Of a DNA stretch of 64,000 bases, positions 15,594-24,962 are shown in pieces. The position numbers and the translations under genes were made by a program. The stretch is from the NCBI GenBank assembly GCA_900546265.1, contig URCA01000016.1, positions 4,110-68,109 on the forward strand, read 5' to 3'. The notes under the pieces were generated by a model. It was given only the letters and a program-made list of their open reading frames with translations, was not told where the DNA came from and made no database searches. The DNA comes from an uncultured Oscillospiraceae bacterium. Lineage in GTDB: Bacteria > Bacillota > Clostridia > Oscillospirales > Acutalibacteraceae. The stretch's first letter is position 1, and every line of letters starts with the position of its first letter.

Positions 15594-17162
15594 TTACAGG
15601 TCGAAAACGTGCAGGATATGGAAGCCGGTGGGCGTCGGCGTCCCTTCCGCCTGTTTGACGGTGGGGTCCGCCGGGTCGTTGACGACATCCAGGCGGTTGC
15701 TCAGGCGGGCGTACTGGCCCGCCGTGTTTTTCAGGTAGAACGCCAGCTTATACCGGCCGGGCTGATCAGGCAGGCGGACGGCGGCTTTCAGCGTATGGGT
15801 TAGGTTCCGGCTGTCGGCGTACTGCTCGGGGTTCCGGTTATACCAGGTTTCCGGCGAACCGCTGTCGACGGTGGAAACCAGCCGGTTGTCCTCGTCCAGA
15901 ATAGCGAAGCCGCTTTGCAGGTTGAAGGCGGCGGCAAAGCCGTAGTTAATGAGGGACATTTCCACCTCCGCCGTGGAAGCGGGCTTCCCTTCACCCGTTA
16001 CCCGCAGGTTCTGCGCCGTCAGCTTGTATCCCAAATGATCGCGGATGAACTCGAACAGATGGCGTGGGACGGTTTCTCCCTTCCGGTTCAGGAACCAGGC
16101 GGGATCGTACTGGATGCCGTTGTCCCGCAGCCAGTCTTCCGTCACCGGCACGGACTTCCATTGGCCGATGTTGGTTTCGTCCCCCGCGCCGGCGTCCACA
16201 TACGAGTGGATGGCGCTCAGCGTGGTAAACCGGTGCTCGGACAGCTGTATCAGCACCTGCTGATTGTCCAGCCGGACGTGATTGCTGTCGAACCAATACT
16301 GCATGAACAGCTCCCCCTCCTGGGGGGTGTAGGCGGCTTCCCGCACCAGCTGATCCCATTGCGCGGTTCCCTCGTCCAGGCCGCCGGTGCCGTAGCTGAC
16401 CAGATCGGGCAGCTTGCCGAACACCGAATCGTTTTCAATGCCGATCCGCTCGTAATAGGGCGTTCCCTCCAACAGGTTTTTATACCGGGGCAGGCGCATG
16501 AGCGCGTACAGGTGATTGGGCATGACCAGCTTTTCCATGACGGTTTGGGCAATCAGGCGGCGATCCAGCGGATACTTTTCGCCGTACCATTCGCCCCATA
16601 CCCCCACGAAGCGGACCGGGAAAAACTGCACCGCGCGGCTCCATTTCCGGAGAACCGGCTCCAGCTGCCCGATATGCCGCAGGATGACGTCCTGCGGCGC
16701 ATCGTTGACCGGGTCATCGCGGGTCTTGGGGTAGAGGAAGCGGGGCTGCATCCGCAGCCCTAGATCCAGATGGGCCTGAAAGACGGCGTCCAGCGCCTCC
16801 AGCCCCTTTTCGCTGATGTCCCGATCGTTGAAGCCGCTGAGATAGATGTAGGTCTGACAGACCCGCGGCATCCCTTCCGGCAGTTCCTGCGCCAGCAGCC
16901 GCTCGGTCATGACTTTCCCGGGATCCTTGATAAGGCTCATCTCGTACAGGTCACACCACGAGTCGATCCGATAGCCCCTGTCCGGATTCATCCAGAGCTG
17001 TGCATCGTCCTCGCTGGTCAGCGGCTCCAGGGTCGTTTCCACCGCCAGCGGCCGTGCCCCGTTCCCCGGCCCGGCAGAGCCCGCCGGCGCGCCGGGGGAG
17101 CAGGCGCACAGGCCCAGCGCCAGGCTGGCGGCCAGCAAAAGCCCGACGGCCCGCTGTTTCAT
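15594..17162 (-). CDS. DUF4874/DUF4832 lipoprotein, tandem copy 3
   Basis: 522 residues with a lipobox (LGLCAC). The N-terminal part carries the family hallmark NPDRGYRIDSW and a TIM-barrel-like region, with QTYIYLSGFN, MQPRFLY and VGVWGEWYGE. The C-terminal part is the beta-rich DUF4832 region with YNRNPEQYADSRNLTH and LPDQPGRYKLAFYLKN. ATG 17162 has AAGGAACGGT directly upstream, better than 17183. The clustered conserved Glu, Trp and Arg residues in the barrel suggest a glycoside hydrolase-like activity, but no biochemical function is established to my knowledge. One of three consecutive paralogues; compared with its neighbours it has an extra stretch before the C-terminus. Confidence 0.82.
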   Translation of the reverse strand: MKQRAVGLLLAASLALGLCACSPGAPAGSAGPGNGARPLAVETTLEPLTSEDDAQLWMNPDRGYRIDSWCDLYEMSLIKDPGKVMTERLLAQELPEGMPRVCQTYIYLSGFNDRDISEKGLEALDAVFQAHLDLGLRMQPRFLYPKTRDDPVNDAPQDVILRHIGQLEPVLRKWSRAVQFFPVRFVGVWGEWYGEKYPLDRRLIAQTVMEKLVMPNHLYALMRLPRYKNLLEGTPYYERIGIENDSVFGKLPDLVSYGTGGLDEGTAQWDQLVREAAYTPQEGELFMQYWFDSNHVRLDNQQVLIQLSEHRFTTLSAIHSYVDAGAGDETNIGQWKSVPVTEDWLRDNGIQYDPAWFLNRKGETVPRHLFEFIRDHLGYKLTAQNLRVTGEGKPASTAEVEMSLINYGFAAAFNLQSGFAILDEDNRLVSTVDSGSPETWYNRNPEQYADSRNLTHTLKAAVRLPDQPGRYKLAFYLKNTAGQYARLSNRLDVVNDPADPTVKQAEGTPTPTGFHILHVFDL

Positions 17163-17186
17163 ACCGTTCCTTCTTTCCCGCATATG

Positions 17187-18878
17187 TTACGACACGTCAA
17201 ATTCATGCAGAATATGGTAGCCGCCCGCCATGGGGGTGCGGTTGCTAAGGCGGGCGTACTGATCCGCCGTGTTTTTCAGGTAAAACGCCAGCTTATACCG
17301 GCCCGGCTTGGCGGGCAGCTTGAGGGTGGCCTTGAGGGTATGGGTCAGGTTCCGGCTGTCGGTATATTGCGCGGGGTTTCGGTTGTACCAGGTTTCGGGA
17401 ACGCCGCTTTTGACGGTGGACACCACCTGGTTGCCGCTGTCCAAAAGGACAAAGCCGCTTTCGAGATTGAAGGCCGCGGCAAAGCCGTAGTTGATCAGCG
17501 GCATTTCCACGTTCAGGGCCGAGGAGGGCTTGCCGCTGCCCGACACCTTGACGCGCTGGGCGACCAGCTTATAGCCCAGATGATCCCGGACAAATTCAAA
17601 CATATTGCGGCGGATGGTTTTCCCCGCCTTGTCGCGGAACCAGGCGGGATCGTACTGGATCCCCCGGCCCTTGAGCCAGCTTTCGGTGATGGGTTCCTTC
17701 TTCCATTTGCCGATGTTGGTGTCGTCCCCGGCGCCTGCGTCCACATAGGAGTGAATGAGGCTCAAGGTGGTGAATCGATGCTCCGACAGCTGCTCAAGGA
17801 TCTTCAGGTTGTCCAGCTCCACGTCGTTTTCCTTGAACCAGTATTGCAGGTACAGCTCGCCCTCCTGTGGGGTGTAGGCGGCTTCCCGCAGCAGCTGCAT
17901 CCATTGATCCGAGCCGCCGTCCAGCCCACCGGTGCCGTATCCCATATCCACGATCTTCCCGAAAATGGAGTCGTTCTCGATGCCGATCCGATCGTAGTAG
18001 GGGGTTCCCTTGAGCAGGTTCTTGTAGGCCGGCAGGCGGATCAGGGCGTAGAGATTGTTGGGCACTACCAGCTGCTCCATGACGGTTTTGGCTATCAGCG
18101 CGCGGTCGATGGGGTAATACTCCCCATGCCATTCGCCCCAGGCACCGATGAAGCAGATGGGGAAGAACTGAATGGCGCGGCTCCACGTCTTGATCACCGG
18201 CGCCAGCTGTTTGATGTGCTGGAGCATGATGTTCTGGGGCGCGTCGTTCAGGGCGTCGTTGATATCCTTGGCGTAGCAGAAGCGGGGCTGGATTTTGATT
18301 CCCAGCTCCAGATGGGCCTCAAACACCTGCCCGAGGGCCTGCAGGCCCTTGTCCGTGATGGCCCGGCTGTTGAAGCCGCTGAGATAGATGTACGTCTGAG
18401 AGATCATGGGCATCCCTTCGGGCGGCACCTGCTCCTGGAGCCGGGCTTTCATGACGGCCTTGGGATCCTTGACCAGGGTCATCTCATACAAATCGCACCA
18501 GGAATCGATGCGGTAGCCTCTGTCGGGATTTTTCCACAGCAGCGCGTCTTCCTCGCTGTTCAGGGGCTCCAGGGCTTTGTCCACCGTCACCGTGCCGCCG
18601 GCGGTTGGCGCGGCGGTGGGGGGGCGGCGGGTGCCGCCGGCTGTCGTCGCCGCCGTCTGGCGGGAGGGCCTGAGCGCGGTGGACGTGCCGGCCGGCTCTG
18701 TCAAGCTGTTGTCCGTCATGGTGGGGTTCACCTCCGTTGTCGAAGTGGTGTAGGCTTCCGAGGGGGAGAGGGAGGCTTCGCCGCCCGATGAGGCTGGGGG
18801 CACCTGCGCCGGACCACAGGCGCCGAGCCCCAGCAGCATCATCAGACTTAAAATCCCTCCTGTAATCCGGCGTTTCAT
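17187..18878 (-). CDS. DUF4874/DUF4832 lipoprotein, tandem copy 2
   Basis: 563 residues. Signal peptide with lipobox LGAC and a Thr/Pro-rich linker of about 90 residues, then NPDRGYRIDSWCDLYEM, QTYIYLSGFNSR, QPRFCYAKD, IGAWGEWHGEYYP and the C-terminal YNRNPAQYTDSRNLTH and LPAKPGRYKLAFYLKN. ATG 18878 is used because AAAGGGG lies about 8 bases upstream. It is closest to copy 3, sharing many runs of ten or more identical residues, so the triplication seems fairly recent. Presumed surface-exposed glycan-active or glycan-binding protein. Confidence 0.82.
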   Translation of the reverse strand: MKRRITGGILSLMMLLGLGACGPAQVPPASSGGEASLSPSEAYTTSTTEVNPTMTDNSLTEPAGTSTALRPSRQTAATTAGGTRRPPTAAPTAGGTVTVDKALEPLNSEEDALLWKNPDRGYRIDSWCDLYEMTLVKDPKAVMKARLQEQVPPEGMPMISQTYIYLSGFNSRAITDKGLQALGQVFEAHLELGIKIQPRFCYAKDINDALNDAPQNIMLQHIKQLAPVIKTWSRAIQFFPICFIGAWGEWHGEYYPIDRALIAKTVMEQLVVPNNLYALIRLPAYKNLLKGTPYYDRIGIENDSIFGKIVDMGYGTGGLDGGSDQWMQLLREAAYTPQEGELYLQYWFKENDVELDNLKILEQLSEHRFTTLSLIHSYVDAGAGDDTNIGKWKKEPITESWLKGRGIQYDPAWFRDKAGKTIRRNMFEFVRDHLGYKLVAQRVKVSGSGKPSSALNVEMPLINYGFAAAFNLESGFVLLDSGNQVVSTVKSGVPETWYNRNPAQYTDSRNLTHTLKATLKLPAKPGRYKLAFYLKNTADQYARLSNRTPMAGGYHILHEFDVS

Positions 18879-18915
18879 CGTCATGCCCCTTTCGGCTGCC
18901 CAGGCGGTTTTCCGC

Positions 18916-20655
18916 CTAGGCAACATCAAATTCATGCAGGATATGGTACCCGTTCACCACGGCGGCGTCGATGCTGACGCGGGCGTACCGGTTCAGGCTA
19001 TTTTTCAGGTAGAAGGCCAGCTTATAGCGCCCGGCCCGGCCCGGCAGCTTCATTTTCGCGCTCAGGGTGTGGGTCAGCTGCTTGGTATCGCTGTAGTTGT
19101 CCGGATTGCGGTTATACCAGGCGGCGGGATTGCCGCATTTGACGGTGGACACCACCTTGTTTTGGCTGTCCAGGATGGCAAAGCCGCTTTCCAGATTGAA
19201 GGCCGCCGCAAAGCCGCGGTTCTGCAGGGACATGGCGACCTGAATGGGGGCGGAGGGCTTGCTGTCCCCGGTGATCTTCAGGGACTGGCCCACGATCCGG
19301 TAGCCCAGATGATCCCGCACGAATTCGAACAGGTTGCGGGACACGACTTTCCCGTTTTTATCCTTGAACCAGTTGGCGTCATACAGGACGCCGTTCTTTT
19401 TGAGCCAGTCCTCGGTCATGGCGATTTTTTTCCATTTGCCGATTTCCGAGGTCTCCTTCCGGCCCCAGTCCAGATAGCTGTGCATAATGCTCAGGGTGGA
19501 GAAGCGATGCTCGGAAAATTGCAGCACGCAGCGCTTGCCGTCCACCCAGGCGTCGTTCTCTGGGAACCAGGAGTTCCAGTAGATTTCGCCGTCCTGGGGG
19601 GTGTAGGCCGCTTCTTTAATGAGCTGCAGCCACTGGTCGGTGCCGTCCTCCAGGCCGCCGGTGCCGCCGTCCGCGTTGCCGTAGCCGTAGGGGACCTTTC
19701 CGAAAACCGCGTCGTTCTCGATGCCCAGGCGATTGTACCACGTTTCGCCTTTCATCAGGTTTTTGTATTCCGGTAGGCGGATGAGGCCGTACAGGCCGTT
19801 GGGGATGACCAGCTTTTCCATAACCGCCTTGCAGATGACCTTTTTGTCAATGGGGTATTTCAGTCCGTCGCTGTGCCATTCGCCCCAGGCGCCGATGAAG
19901 CAGATGGGGAAGGCCTGGATGGTATCCTTCATCTCCTTGATGACCGGTGCGAGCTGATCGATGTGCCGCAGCATGGTCTCCTGCGACGCTTCATGATCCG
20001 GGTCGGGCATGCTGGTCATATAGCAGAACCGGGGCTGGCTCTTGATGCCCATTTCGGCCTGCACCCGCAGAAAGGTTTTGATGCCTTCCAGCCCCCTGGC
20101 GGAGATGTCGCCGTTGTTATAGGCGTAGAGATAGAAATAGTTCTGCATGACCATGGTGTCGTCGCCGGGGTAATTTTTGTTCTGGCCAATGGCTTTCATC
20201 ACCAGCTCCTTGCAATAGGCGGCCATATCCTTCTGCTCGGCGATGGTATGGACGCCTACGCCGCTGATGTTGCTGCGGAAGCCCCGATCCGGGTTCCCCC
20301 AGAACTGGGCGTCGTCCGAGGCGGTCAGGGGCTTGAGGACTTTCTCCACCGCCACGGGGGTTTTCTTCCCCGTGCCGGCGGTGGTGGCCGTGGTGACGCT
20401 TCCGCTGCCGGCTGGGGTCTTGGGCCATGTGGTTTTGCCCGGGGCGGCGGAGCCCGGCGTGGAGCTGTCGGGGAGTGTGGAGCTTGCCGGATCGGTAAAG
20501 CCGGCGGTCCCGTCCGTGCTGCCATCGGCCGGAGCGTCCGAGCTGGCGCTGCTGCCGGCCGGCGTGCCGGAGGAGGCCGGCGGGGACTCCTGGCGGCAGC
20601 CAGCCGCCAGGAGCAGCACCGCGCACAGAGCTCCGGCAATCAACCGTTTTTTCAT
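18916..20655 (-). CDS. DUF4874/DUF4832 lipoprotein, tandem copy 1
   Basis: 579 residues, lipobox LAAGC, Ser/Thr/Pro linker, then NPDRGFRSNISG, QNYFYLYAYNNG, SQPRFCYMTS, IGAWGEWHSDGLKYP, and the C-terminal YNRNPDNYSDTKQLTH and LPGRAGRYKLAFYLKN. It is the most divergent of the three and has an insertion after the NPDRG motif (VGVHTIAEQKDMAAY). GGAAGGAA precedes ATG 20655. The divergence around the barrel suggests a different substrate specificity from copies 2 and 3. First of the trio in transcription order. Confidence 0.82.
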   Translation of the reverse strand: MKKRLIAGALCAVLLLAAGCRQESPPASSGTPAGSSASSDAPADGSTDGTAGFTDPASSTLPDSSTPGSAAPGKTTWPKTPAGSGSVTTATTAGTGKKTPVAVEKVLKPLTASDDAQFWGNPDRGFRSNISGVGVHTIAEQKDMAAYCKELVMKAIGQNKNYPGDDTMVMQNYFYLYAYNNGDISARGLEGIKTFLRVQAEMGIKSQPRFCYMTSMPDPDHEASQETMLRHIDQLAPVIKEMKDTIQAFPICFIGAWGEWHSDGLKYPIDKKVICKAVMEKLVIPNGLYGLIRLPEYKNLMKGETWYNRLGIENDAVFGKVPYGYGNADGGTGGLEDGTDQWLQLIKEAAYTPQDGEIYWNSWFPENDAWVDGKRCVLQFSEHRFSTLSIMHSYLDWGRKETSEIGKWKKIAMTEDWLKKNGVLYDANWFKDKNGKVVSRNLFEFVRDHLGYRIVGQSLKITGDSKPSAPIQVAMSLQNRGFAAAFNLESGFAILDSQNKVVSTVKCGNPAAWYNRNPDNYSDTKQLTHTLSAKMKLPGRAGRYKLAFYLKNSLNRYARVSIDAAVVNGYHILHEFDVA

Positions 20656-20732
20656 CGGTATCCCATTCCTTCCTGTCCGTATGGTTCCGTGTCGTGAAAG
20701 AATGTGCTGGTGTTACCGGGTCTCCCGTGGGG

Positions 20733-22589
20733 TCAGCGGCGCTTTTTGCGCGAGACGCAGATGACCGCGCCGGACAGACCGGCCAATGTCAGCACGGCCA
20801 GCGCGCCGACCGGTTCGCCGGTGGAGGGGTTGCTGCCGCCGTTGCCATTGTTCCCGCCGCTGCCGCCGCTGGAGGTGCCGGCGTCGGGCGTGCTGGAGGT
20901 GCCAGGCTCACCGGAAGGGGTGCTAACCGTGGGCTCGCTGGAGGTGCCTTCCAGCTCGGCTTTCGTCATTTCCGCGCCGGTAAACAGGTTCTGAATTTTG
21001 CCGCTGCCGTTCATGACCACGCCGTCCTTGCTCATGACGTCGTTGGTGGCCTGCATCAGCGAGCTGAGGGTGAAGCCGCCCATCTCCCCGCCGAAGGAGG
21101 TGATGTAGATGACGAGGTTGCACACCACGTCGCCCGGCACCACGCCGCCGTTGCCGGTCATAATCGACCACGGGATGCGCACCCAGCCCTCAAACCCACT
21201 GGGCATGGGCACGGAGGAGTTGCCGCATCTGGTGGTTTCCCAGGTCTTGGAGCCCTTGGCCAGCAGGAAGGCGTCGCCCTTGCCGACCTCCGGCCAGGAC
21301 TTGGTATCCGTGGATTCGCCGTTGATGCACAGGCTCAGCTTGATGTCGGTGGTTTCCATGCCGTTGAGGCCCTTGGGCATCTTGACATAGAACATAAACC
21401 CGCCTTTGTCCCGGACGGTGAACATTTCGAAGCTGTAGATGGTCAGCTCCAGCTTGGGGCCCTTGCCGTATACGTTGTTGGTGATCTCCGTCTTGTTATT
21501 AATATACAGGCCGTTGTATTTGCTGCCCAAAGGATTGGGGTTCGTTACCGCCCGTATGTCGAAGGTATCCCGCGGAAACTTAGGGGCGGGGAATACGGTG
21601 TACAGGCCCTTGGTTTCCCCTTCGGGGATCTGCTCGTCCACCGTGTAATCCGCCATAAAGGGGATTTCTTTCATATAGGATACGCCGTCGATGGTTTCCT
21701 TGGGATCGGGCGTATCGATCGGTTCGCCGTAGAAGAAAAACCGGGTGGTGGTTTCCCCTTCCATCATGACGCGCGTGGGGTAGTATTCCGCTTTGGTGGG
21801 ATCGTTGAGGACGGGCATGGGCGCGGAGAAGTACAGGGGGCCGGCCTCGCCGCCGTATTCGCCCGGGATGATGGAGATGTCCTTGAGGTTCACTTCATTC
21901 CAGTCGATGTCCTTCTTCCAGTTTTCTTTGGACAGGAAGATATAGCCCTCGAAGCCTTCCTCGCCAAAGTTGAAATACTCGCCGGTGCCCTTAATGGTGC
22001 TCCATTCCTTGGCGCCCTTTTTCAGCACATAGATGTCTTTGTTAGCAGGGGGGCCGATGCTCCAATCCTCCTGCGGATTCCAGATCGGGAACTGCGCGCG
22101 GAGCTTAGAGGCAGGGGTCTTGACATACCAGAGAAGACCGGCCGCCCCCTTGAGGGAAACCGCGCCCTCGTCGACGCTGTCGTCGGTGAAGAACTTCATC
22201 CAGATGCTGTTGGATTCCGAAAAGGGCTCGGTGACCGTGCTGTCCACCTTGAACATCAGGGGAGAGAACAGCGAGGATTTCGAGGGCTCCACCGACACGG
22301 TGTTCTTTCCCTGATAGCTGCCGCCGTACAGCTGGAACACAGGTTCGGTGCCTTCACCGTAGGGGAAATAATCCCCTCGTTCGCCGCCAGCCTCGATTTC
22401 AAACAGGGTGGACGTTTCGCCCTCCTTCAGGCTCTGGGCTATGGTGTTCAGCTCGGTGATCAGGGGCGTACGGCGCAGAACCGTCACGTCCTTGATGTTC
22501 GTTTCGTCCGCCGCGGACACCGCCGCGCCGCCTATCATGGTGGTAGCCAGAAGGGCCATTGCCGCTATGGTGCTGAGAACTTTTCGCAT
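20733..22589 (-). CDS. Secreted, wall-anchored protein with two jelly-roll-like repeats
   Basis: 618 residues. Signal peptide cleaved near AVSAADE. Two similar regions, about residues 130-280 and 390-530, share LLWYVKTP/FMFYVKMP, a VLKKGAKEW/LLAKGSKTW stretch and GFEGYIFLS/GFEGWVRIPWS. This pattern is typical of beta-sandwich carbohydrate-binding modules. A Ser/Gly/Asn-rich linker leads to NPSTGEPVG, a hydrophobic stretch and RKKRR, a sortase-like sorting signal of non-LPxTG type. It lies between the DUF5696 gene and the DUF4832 trio, and may hold polysaccharide at the surface while those proteins act. Specific family not recognised. Confidence 0.7.
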   Translation of the reverse strand: MRKVLSTIAAMALLATTMIGGAAVSAADETNIKDVTVLRRTPLITELNTIAQSLKEGETSTLFEIEAGGERGDYFPYGEGTEPVFQLYGGSYQGKNTVSVEPSKSSLFSPLMFKVDSTVTEPFSESNSIWMKFFTDDSVDEGAVSLKGAAGLLWYVKTPASKLRAQFPIWNPQEDWSIGPPANKDIYVLKKGAKEWSTIKGTGEYFNFGEEGFEGYIFLSKENWKKDIDWNEVNLKDISIIPGEYGGEAGPLYFSAPMPVLNDPTKAEYYPTRVMMEGETTTRFFFYGEPIDTPDPKETIDGVSYMKEIPFMADYTVDEQIPEGETKGLYTVFPAPKFPRDTFDIRAVTNPNPLGSKYNGLYINNKTEITNNVYGKGPKLELTIYSFEMFTVRDKGGFMFYVKMPKGLNGMETTDIKLSLCINGESTDTKSWPEVGKGDAFLLAKGSKTWETTRCGNSSVPMPSGFEGWVRIPWSIMTGNGGVVPGDVVCNLVIYITSFGGEMGGFTLSSLMQATNDVMSKDGVVMNGSGKIQNLFTGAEMTKAELEGTSSEPTVSTPSGEPGTSSTPDAGTSSGGSGGNNGNGGSNPSTGEPVGALAVLTLAGLSGAVICVSRKKRR

Positions 22590-22704
22590 GGTTTTTCCTC
22601 CTTTTAAGGTTGAATGAACGTGTTGTCGAAGCCGGGAACGCCGTGCTGTGCCTTTTGGATACGCATCCCTCCTTACTATCGGCTTGATTTATATGGATGT
22701 CGTC

Positions 22705-24936
22705 CTAAAACCCTGCCGGGGTCTCGATGCGGACGGCTTCGCCTGCCGGAATGACGCGGCCCTGCCAGCTTTGTTCCGCGCCGCCGTGGTTGGCGGCCAG
22801 CACCACGCCGTTTTCGTAGGTCACGAGGCTGAGAGCCCCCTCCCGGGAGTGGGCGCGGATGCGCTGACCTTCCAGGCCCTGATGCAGCCGGGTATAGGCG
22901 GCAGAAGCGGCGGCAATGCTGTCAACCCAGTTTTCCGCGCAGGTGTTAAAGAGGAATTTCAGCGGGGTTTTGCTCAAAATGGCGGGATCGCAGCCGGTCA
23001 GCCAATAGGCCGGCTGGATGCCGGTTTCCAGCAGCGTCAGCAGGTAATCCGCCGGGTCTCCCGCCAGGTTGACCGGCTGCGAGGCCAGGGACGTATAGCC
23101 GTGGTACACCATGGAATAGAAGGGGACGGTTTCGCTGAACAAATCCTGTCCGCTGCTCTCGCTGGGAACCTCCAGCAGCAGCGAGGCCAGGCCGGCCATG
23201 TAGCCGTTGGCCCCGTCGGCGGCCAGCCGGATGCCGGCGGCGCGCATTTGCTCGAAGCAGGCGCGGTAAACGGCCAGAAGCTGCCCCCGATCCATACCGC
23301 GGTGCGCGTCGAAGTCGCTGTACAGCTCGCCGCCCATGTTTTGGAGCAGCACGCCGGAGACGCCCGACGCGTCCAGGCCGTCCAGCAGCCGGCGATTGTT
23401 CTTCCGCAGGGAATCCGCCGATACATACCGCCAGGAGGCGCCCTTTTCGTCCCAGTCCCAGGTGCTGGACAGGGGCAGCCGGCGCACCACGTTTACTTTA
23501 TTGAGGCTTTTGGCGTATTGGTTGCTGGAGAACAGCCGCATTCCCCCGCCGTAGTCCCGGACCAGATCGCAGACCATAAACACGCGGGAGGTTTTCGCCT
23601 GTTCCTGCAGTCTGGACGCTGCGGCTTTGCCGCCCAGGCTTTTGTCAAAAGCGGCTTTAAAGGGATAGCGGTTTTCATAGCCGCCTTTTTCAAAGCCGTA
23701 TAACAGGATGTTGGTGCCGTTCACGCCTTTGTCCTGAAGAGCCTTCATCGTCTGCTCCACCTCGGCAAAGGTGGTGGCGGCGACGCTTTTTTGATAGGGA
23801 ATACCTAAGAAGCTGGCCGGCCGGGAGGTTTTACCGAAGAATTGCAGGCTGACGCTCCGGCCGCTTTCCGCCGCCGGGCGCAGGTCGGTTTCCTCCTCCA
23901 GGTAGCGCTGATAGCGGCGCGCCATGCCGCTGTAATCGGCGTCGGCTTTTTCCAGGAAATAGTACCGGACCTCCGGGGACTCCGCTGTCGGCTTGTCGTG
24001 CAGCATCAGGACGGTGCGCTGGTTGGATTCCTTATCCCGGATGCCGGTCAAGTCCTGCTGATGATAAATAAAGGCGCTGTTCACCGCCGTATAGGGAGAC
24101 AGGCCGCCGTCGGACTCGGCCCGGATGGAAGCGGCGGCGGCGCCGGCATGGATGACGGCCAGGAAGGCGTGCCCCGCCTTTTGCATACCGAACACTGGCA
24201 GGCGGACGCTTTGGGTGTTGTCCACGCTTTTGAGCAGCAGGTTGACGGAGGGATCGCTGCCGTATACCGGCTGGTTGTAGGGGGAAGCGCCCCGCCCGCT
24301 GTCCGAGAACCGAATCAGCGCGCCGCTGCCGTCGGGCACCAGCGCGTACCCGTCCTCTCCGCTTTCACCGGCGCCGAAGTAGGGGAGGAGGCTGACGGAG
24401 GTCAGGCGGGAGGTGCCGTATTCCTCGATTTCCGGATACACGATGGACGCCTGGACATAATCGTCCGCGAGGGTGATTTCCACCGGGATGCGGAAGGAGG
24501 TGACGGCCTCGGCGAAATCGTAGACGATGCGCACGCCGTTGGCAATCTGCCGGACTTCGAAGGTGTCCGCCTGTACGCAGCCCTCCTGGCTGTTCACCGT
24601 CATTTCATTCAGGGCGGCGTCCACAAAGGTGATGATGAGCTGCGACTGCAGCTGCCGCAGCATCTCCTGGGAGAGCTCCAGCCCTTCCAGCTCCGGGGGA
24701 TTGGCGTACCAGACCGTGTTCTCCCGCGAGTCCCACACCGCCAGGTTGGCGGTGCGCAGGTCGACGCCCAGCCGGAGAAAGCCGGAAGCCGCCACCTGGG
24801 TGAAGTCCTCCGAAAGCGGGACGACCGGGGAGCCGGGCGGCGTTCCGCCGTCCGCAGGCGCCGGATCGGCCGCGCCGGACACGCCCGCGCCGAGCAGAAC
24901 GGCGACGGCCGCCAGAAAGGCGCCGATTTTTTTCAT
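22705..24936 (-). CDS. DUF5696 secreted protein
   Basis: 743 residues with a Sec signal peptide (cleavage near SGAADPA). The N-terminal half is beta-rich (DLRTANLAVWDSRENTVWYANP, DGSGALIRFSDSG). The C-terminal half looks like an alpha/beta barrel: NGTNILLYGFEKGGYENRYP, MVCDLVRDYGGGMRLFS, SGVLLQNMGGELYSDFD and RAAGIRLAADGANGYM. The arrangement resembles retaining glycosidases with acidic residues on strand ends, and I recall the family accompanying CUT1 transporters in Paenibacillus-type glycan loci. Activity is not established. ATG 24936 is preferred over 24948, where the ribosome binding site would be too close. Confidence 0.78.
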   Translation of the reverse strand: MKKIGAFLAAVAVLLGAGVSGAADPAPADGGTPPGSPVVPLSEDFTQVAASGFLRLGVDLRTANLAVWDSRENTVWYANPPELEGLELSQEMLRQLQSQLIITFVDAALNEMTVNSQEGCVQADTFEVRQIANGVRIVYDFAEAVTSFRIPVEITLADDYVQASIVYPEIEEYGTSRLTSVSLLPYFGAGESGEDGYALVPDGSGALIRFSDSGRGASPYNQPVYGSDPSVNLLLKSVDNTQSVRLPVFGMQKAGHAFLAVIHAGAAAASIRAESDGGLSPYTAVNSAFIYHQQDLTGIRDKESNQRTVLMLHDKPTAESPEVRYYFLEKADADYSGMARRYQRYLEEETDLRPAAESGRSVSLQFFGKTSRPASFLGIPYQKSVAATTFAEVEQTMKALQDKGVNGTNILLYGFEKGGYENRYPFKAAFDKSLGGKAAASRLQEQAKTSRVFMVCDLVRDYGGGMRLFSSNQYAKSLNKVNVVRRLPLSSTWDWDEKGASWRYVSADSLRKNNRRLLDGLDASGVSGVLLQNMGGELYSDFDAHRGMDRGQLLAVYRACFEQMRAAGIRLAADGANGYMAGLASLLLEVPSESSGQDLFSETVPFYSMVYHGYTSLASQPVNLAGDPADYLLTLLETGIQPAYWLTGCDPAILSKTPLKFLFNTCAENWVDSIAAASAAYTRLHQGLEGQRIRAHSREGALSLVTYENGVVLAANHGGAEQSWQGRVIPAGEAVRIETPAGF

Positions 24937-24962
24937 GAGACATCCCATTCCTTTCGGCTGCG

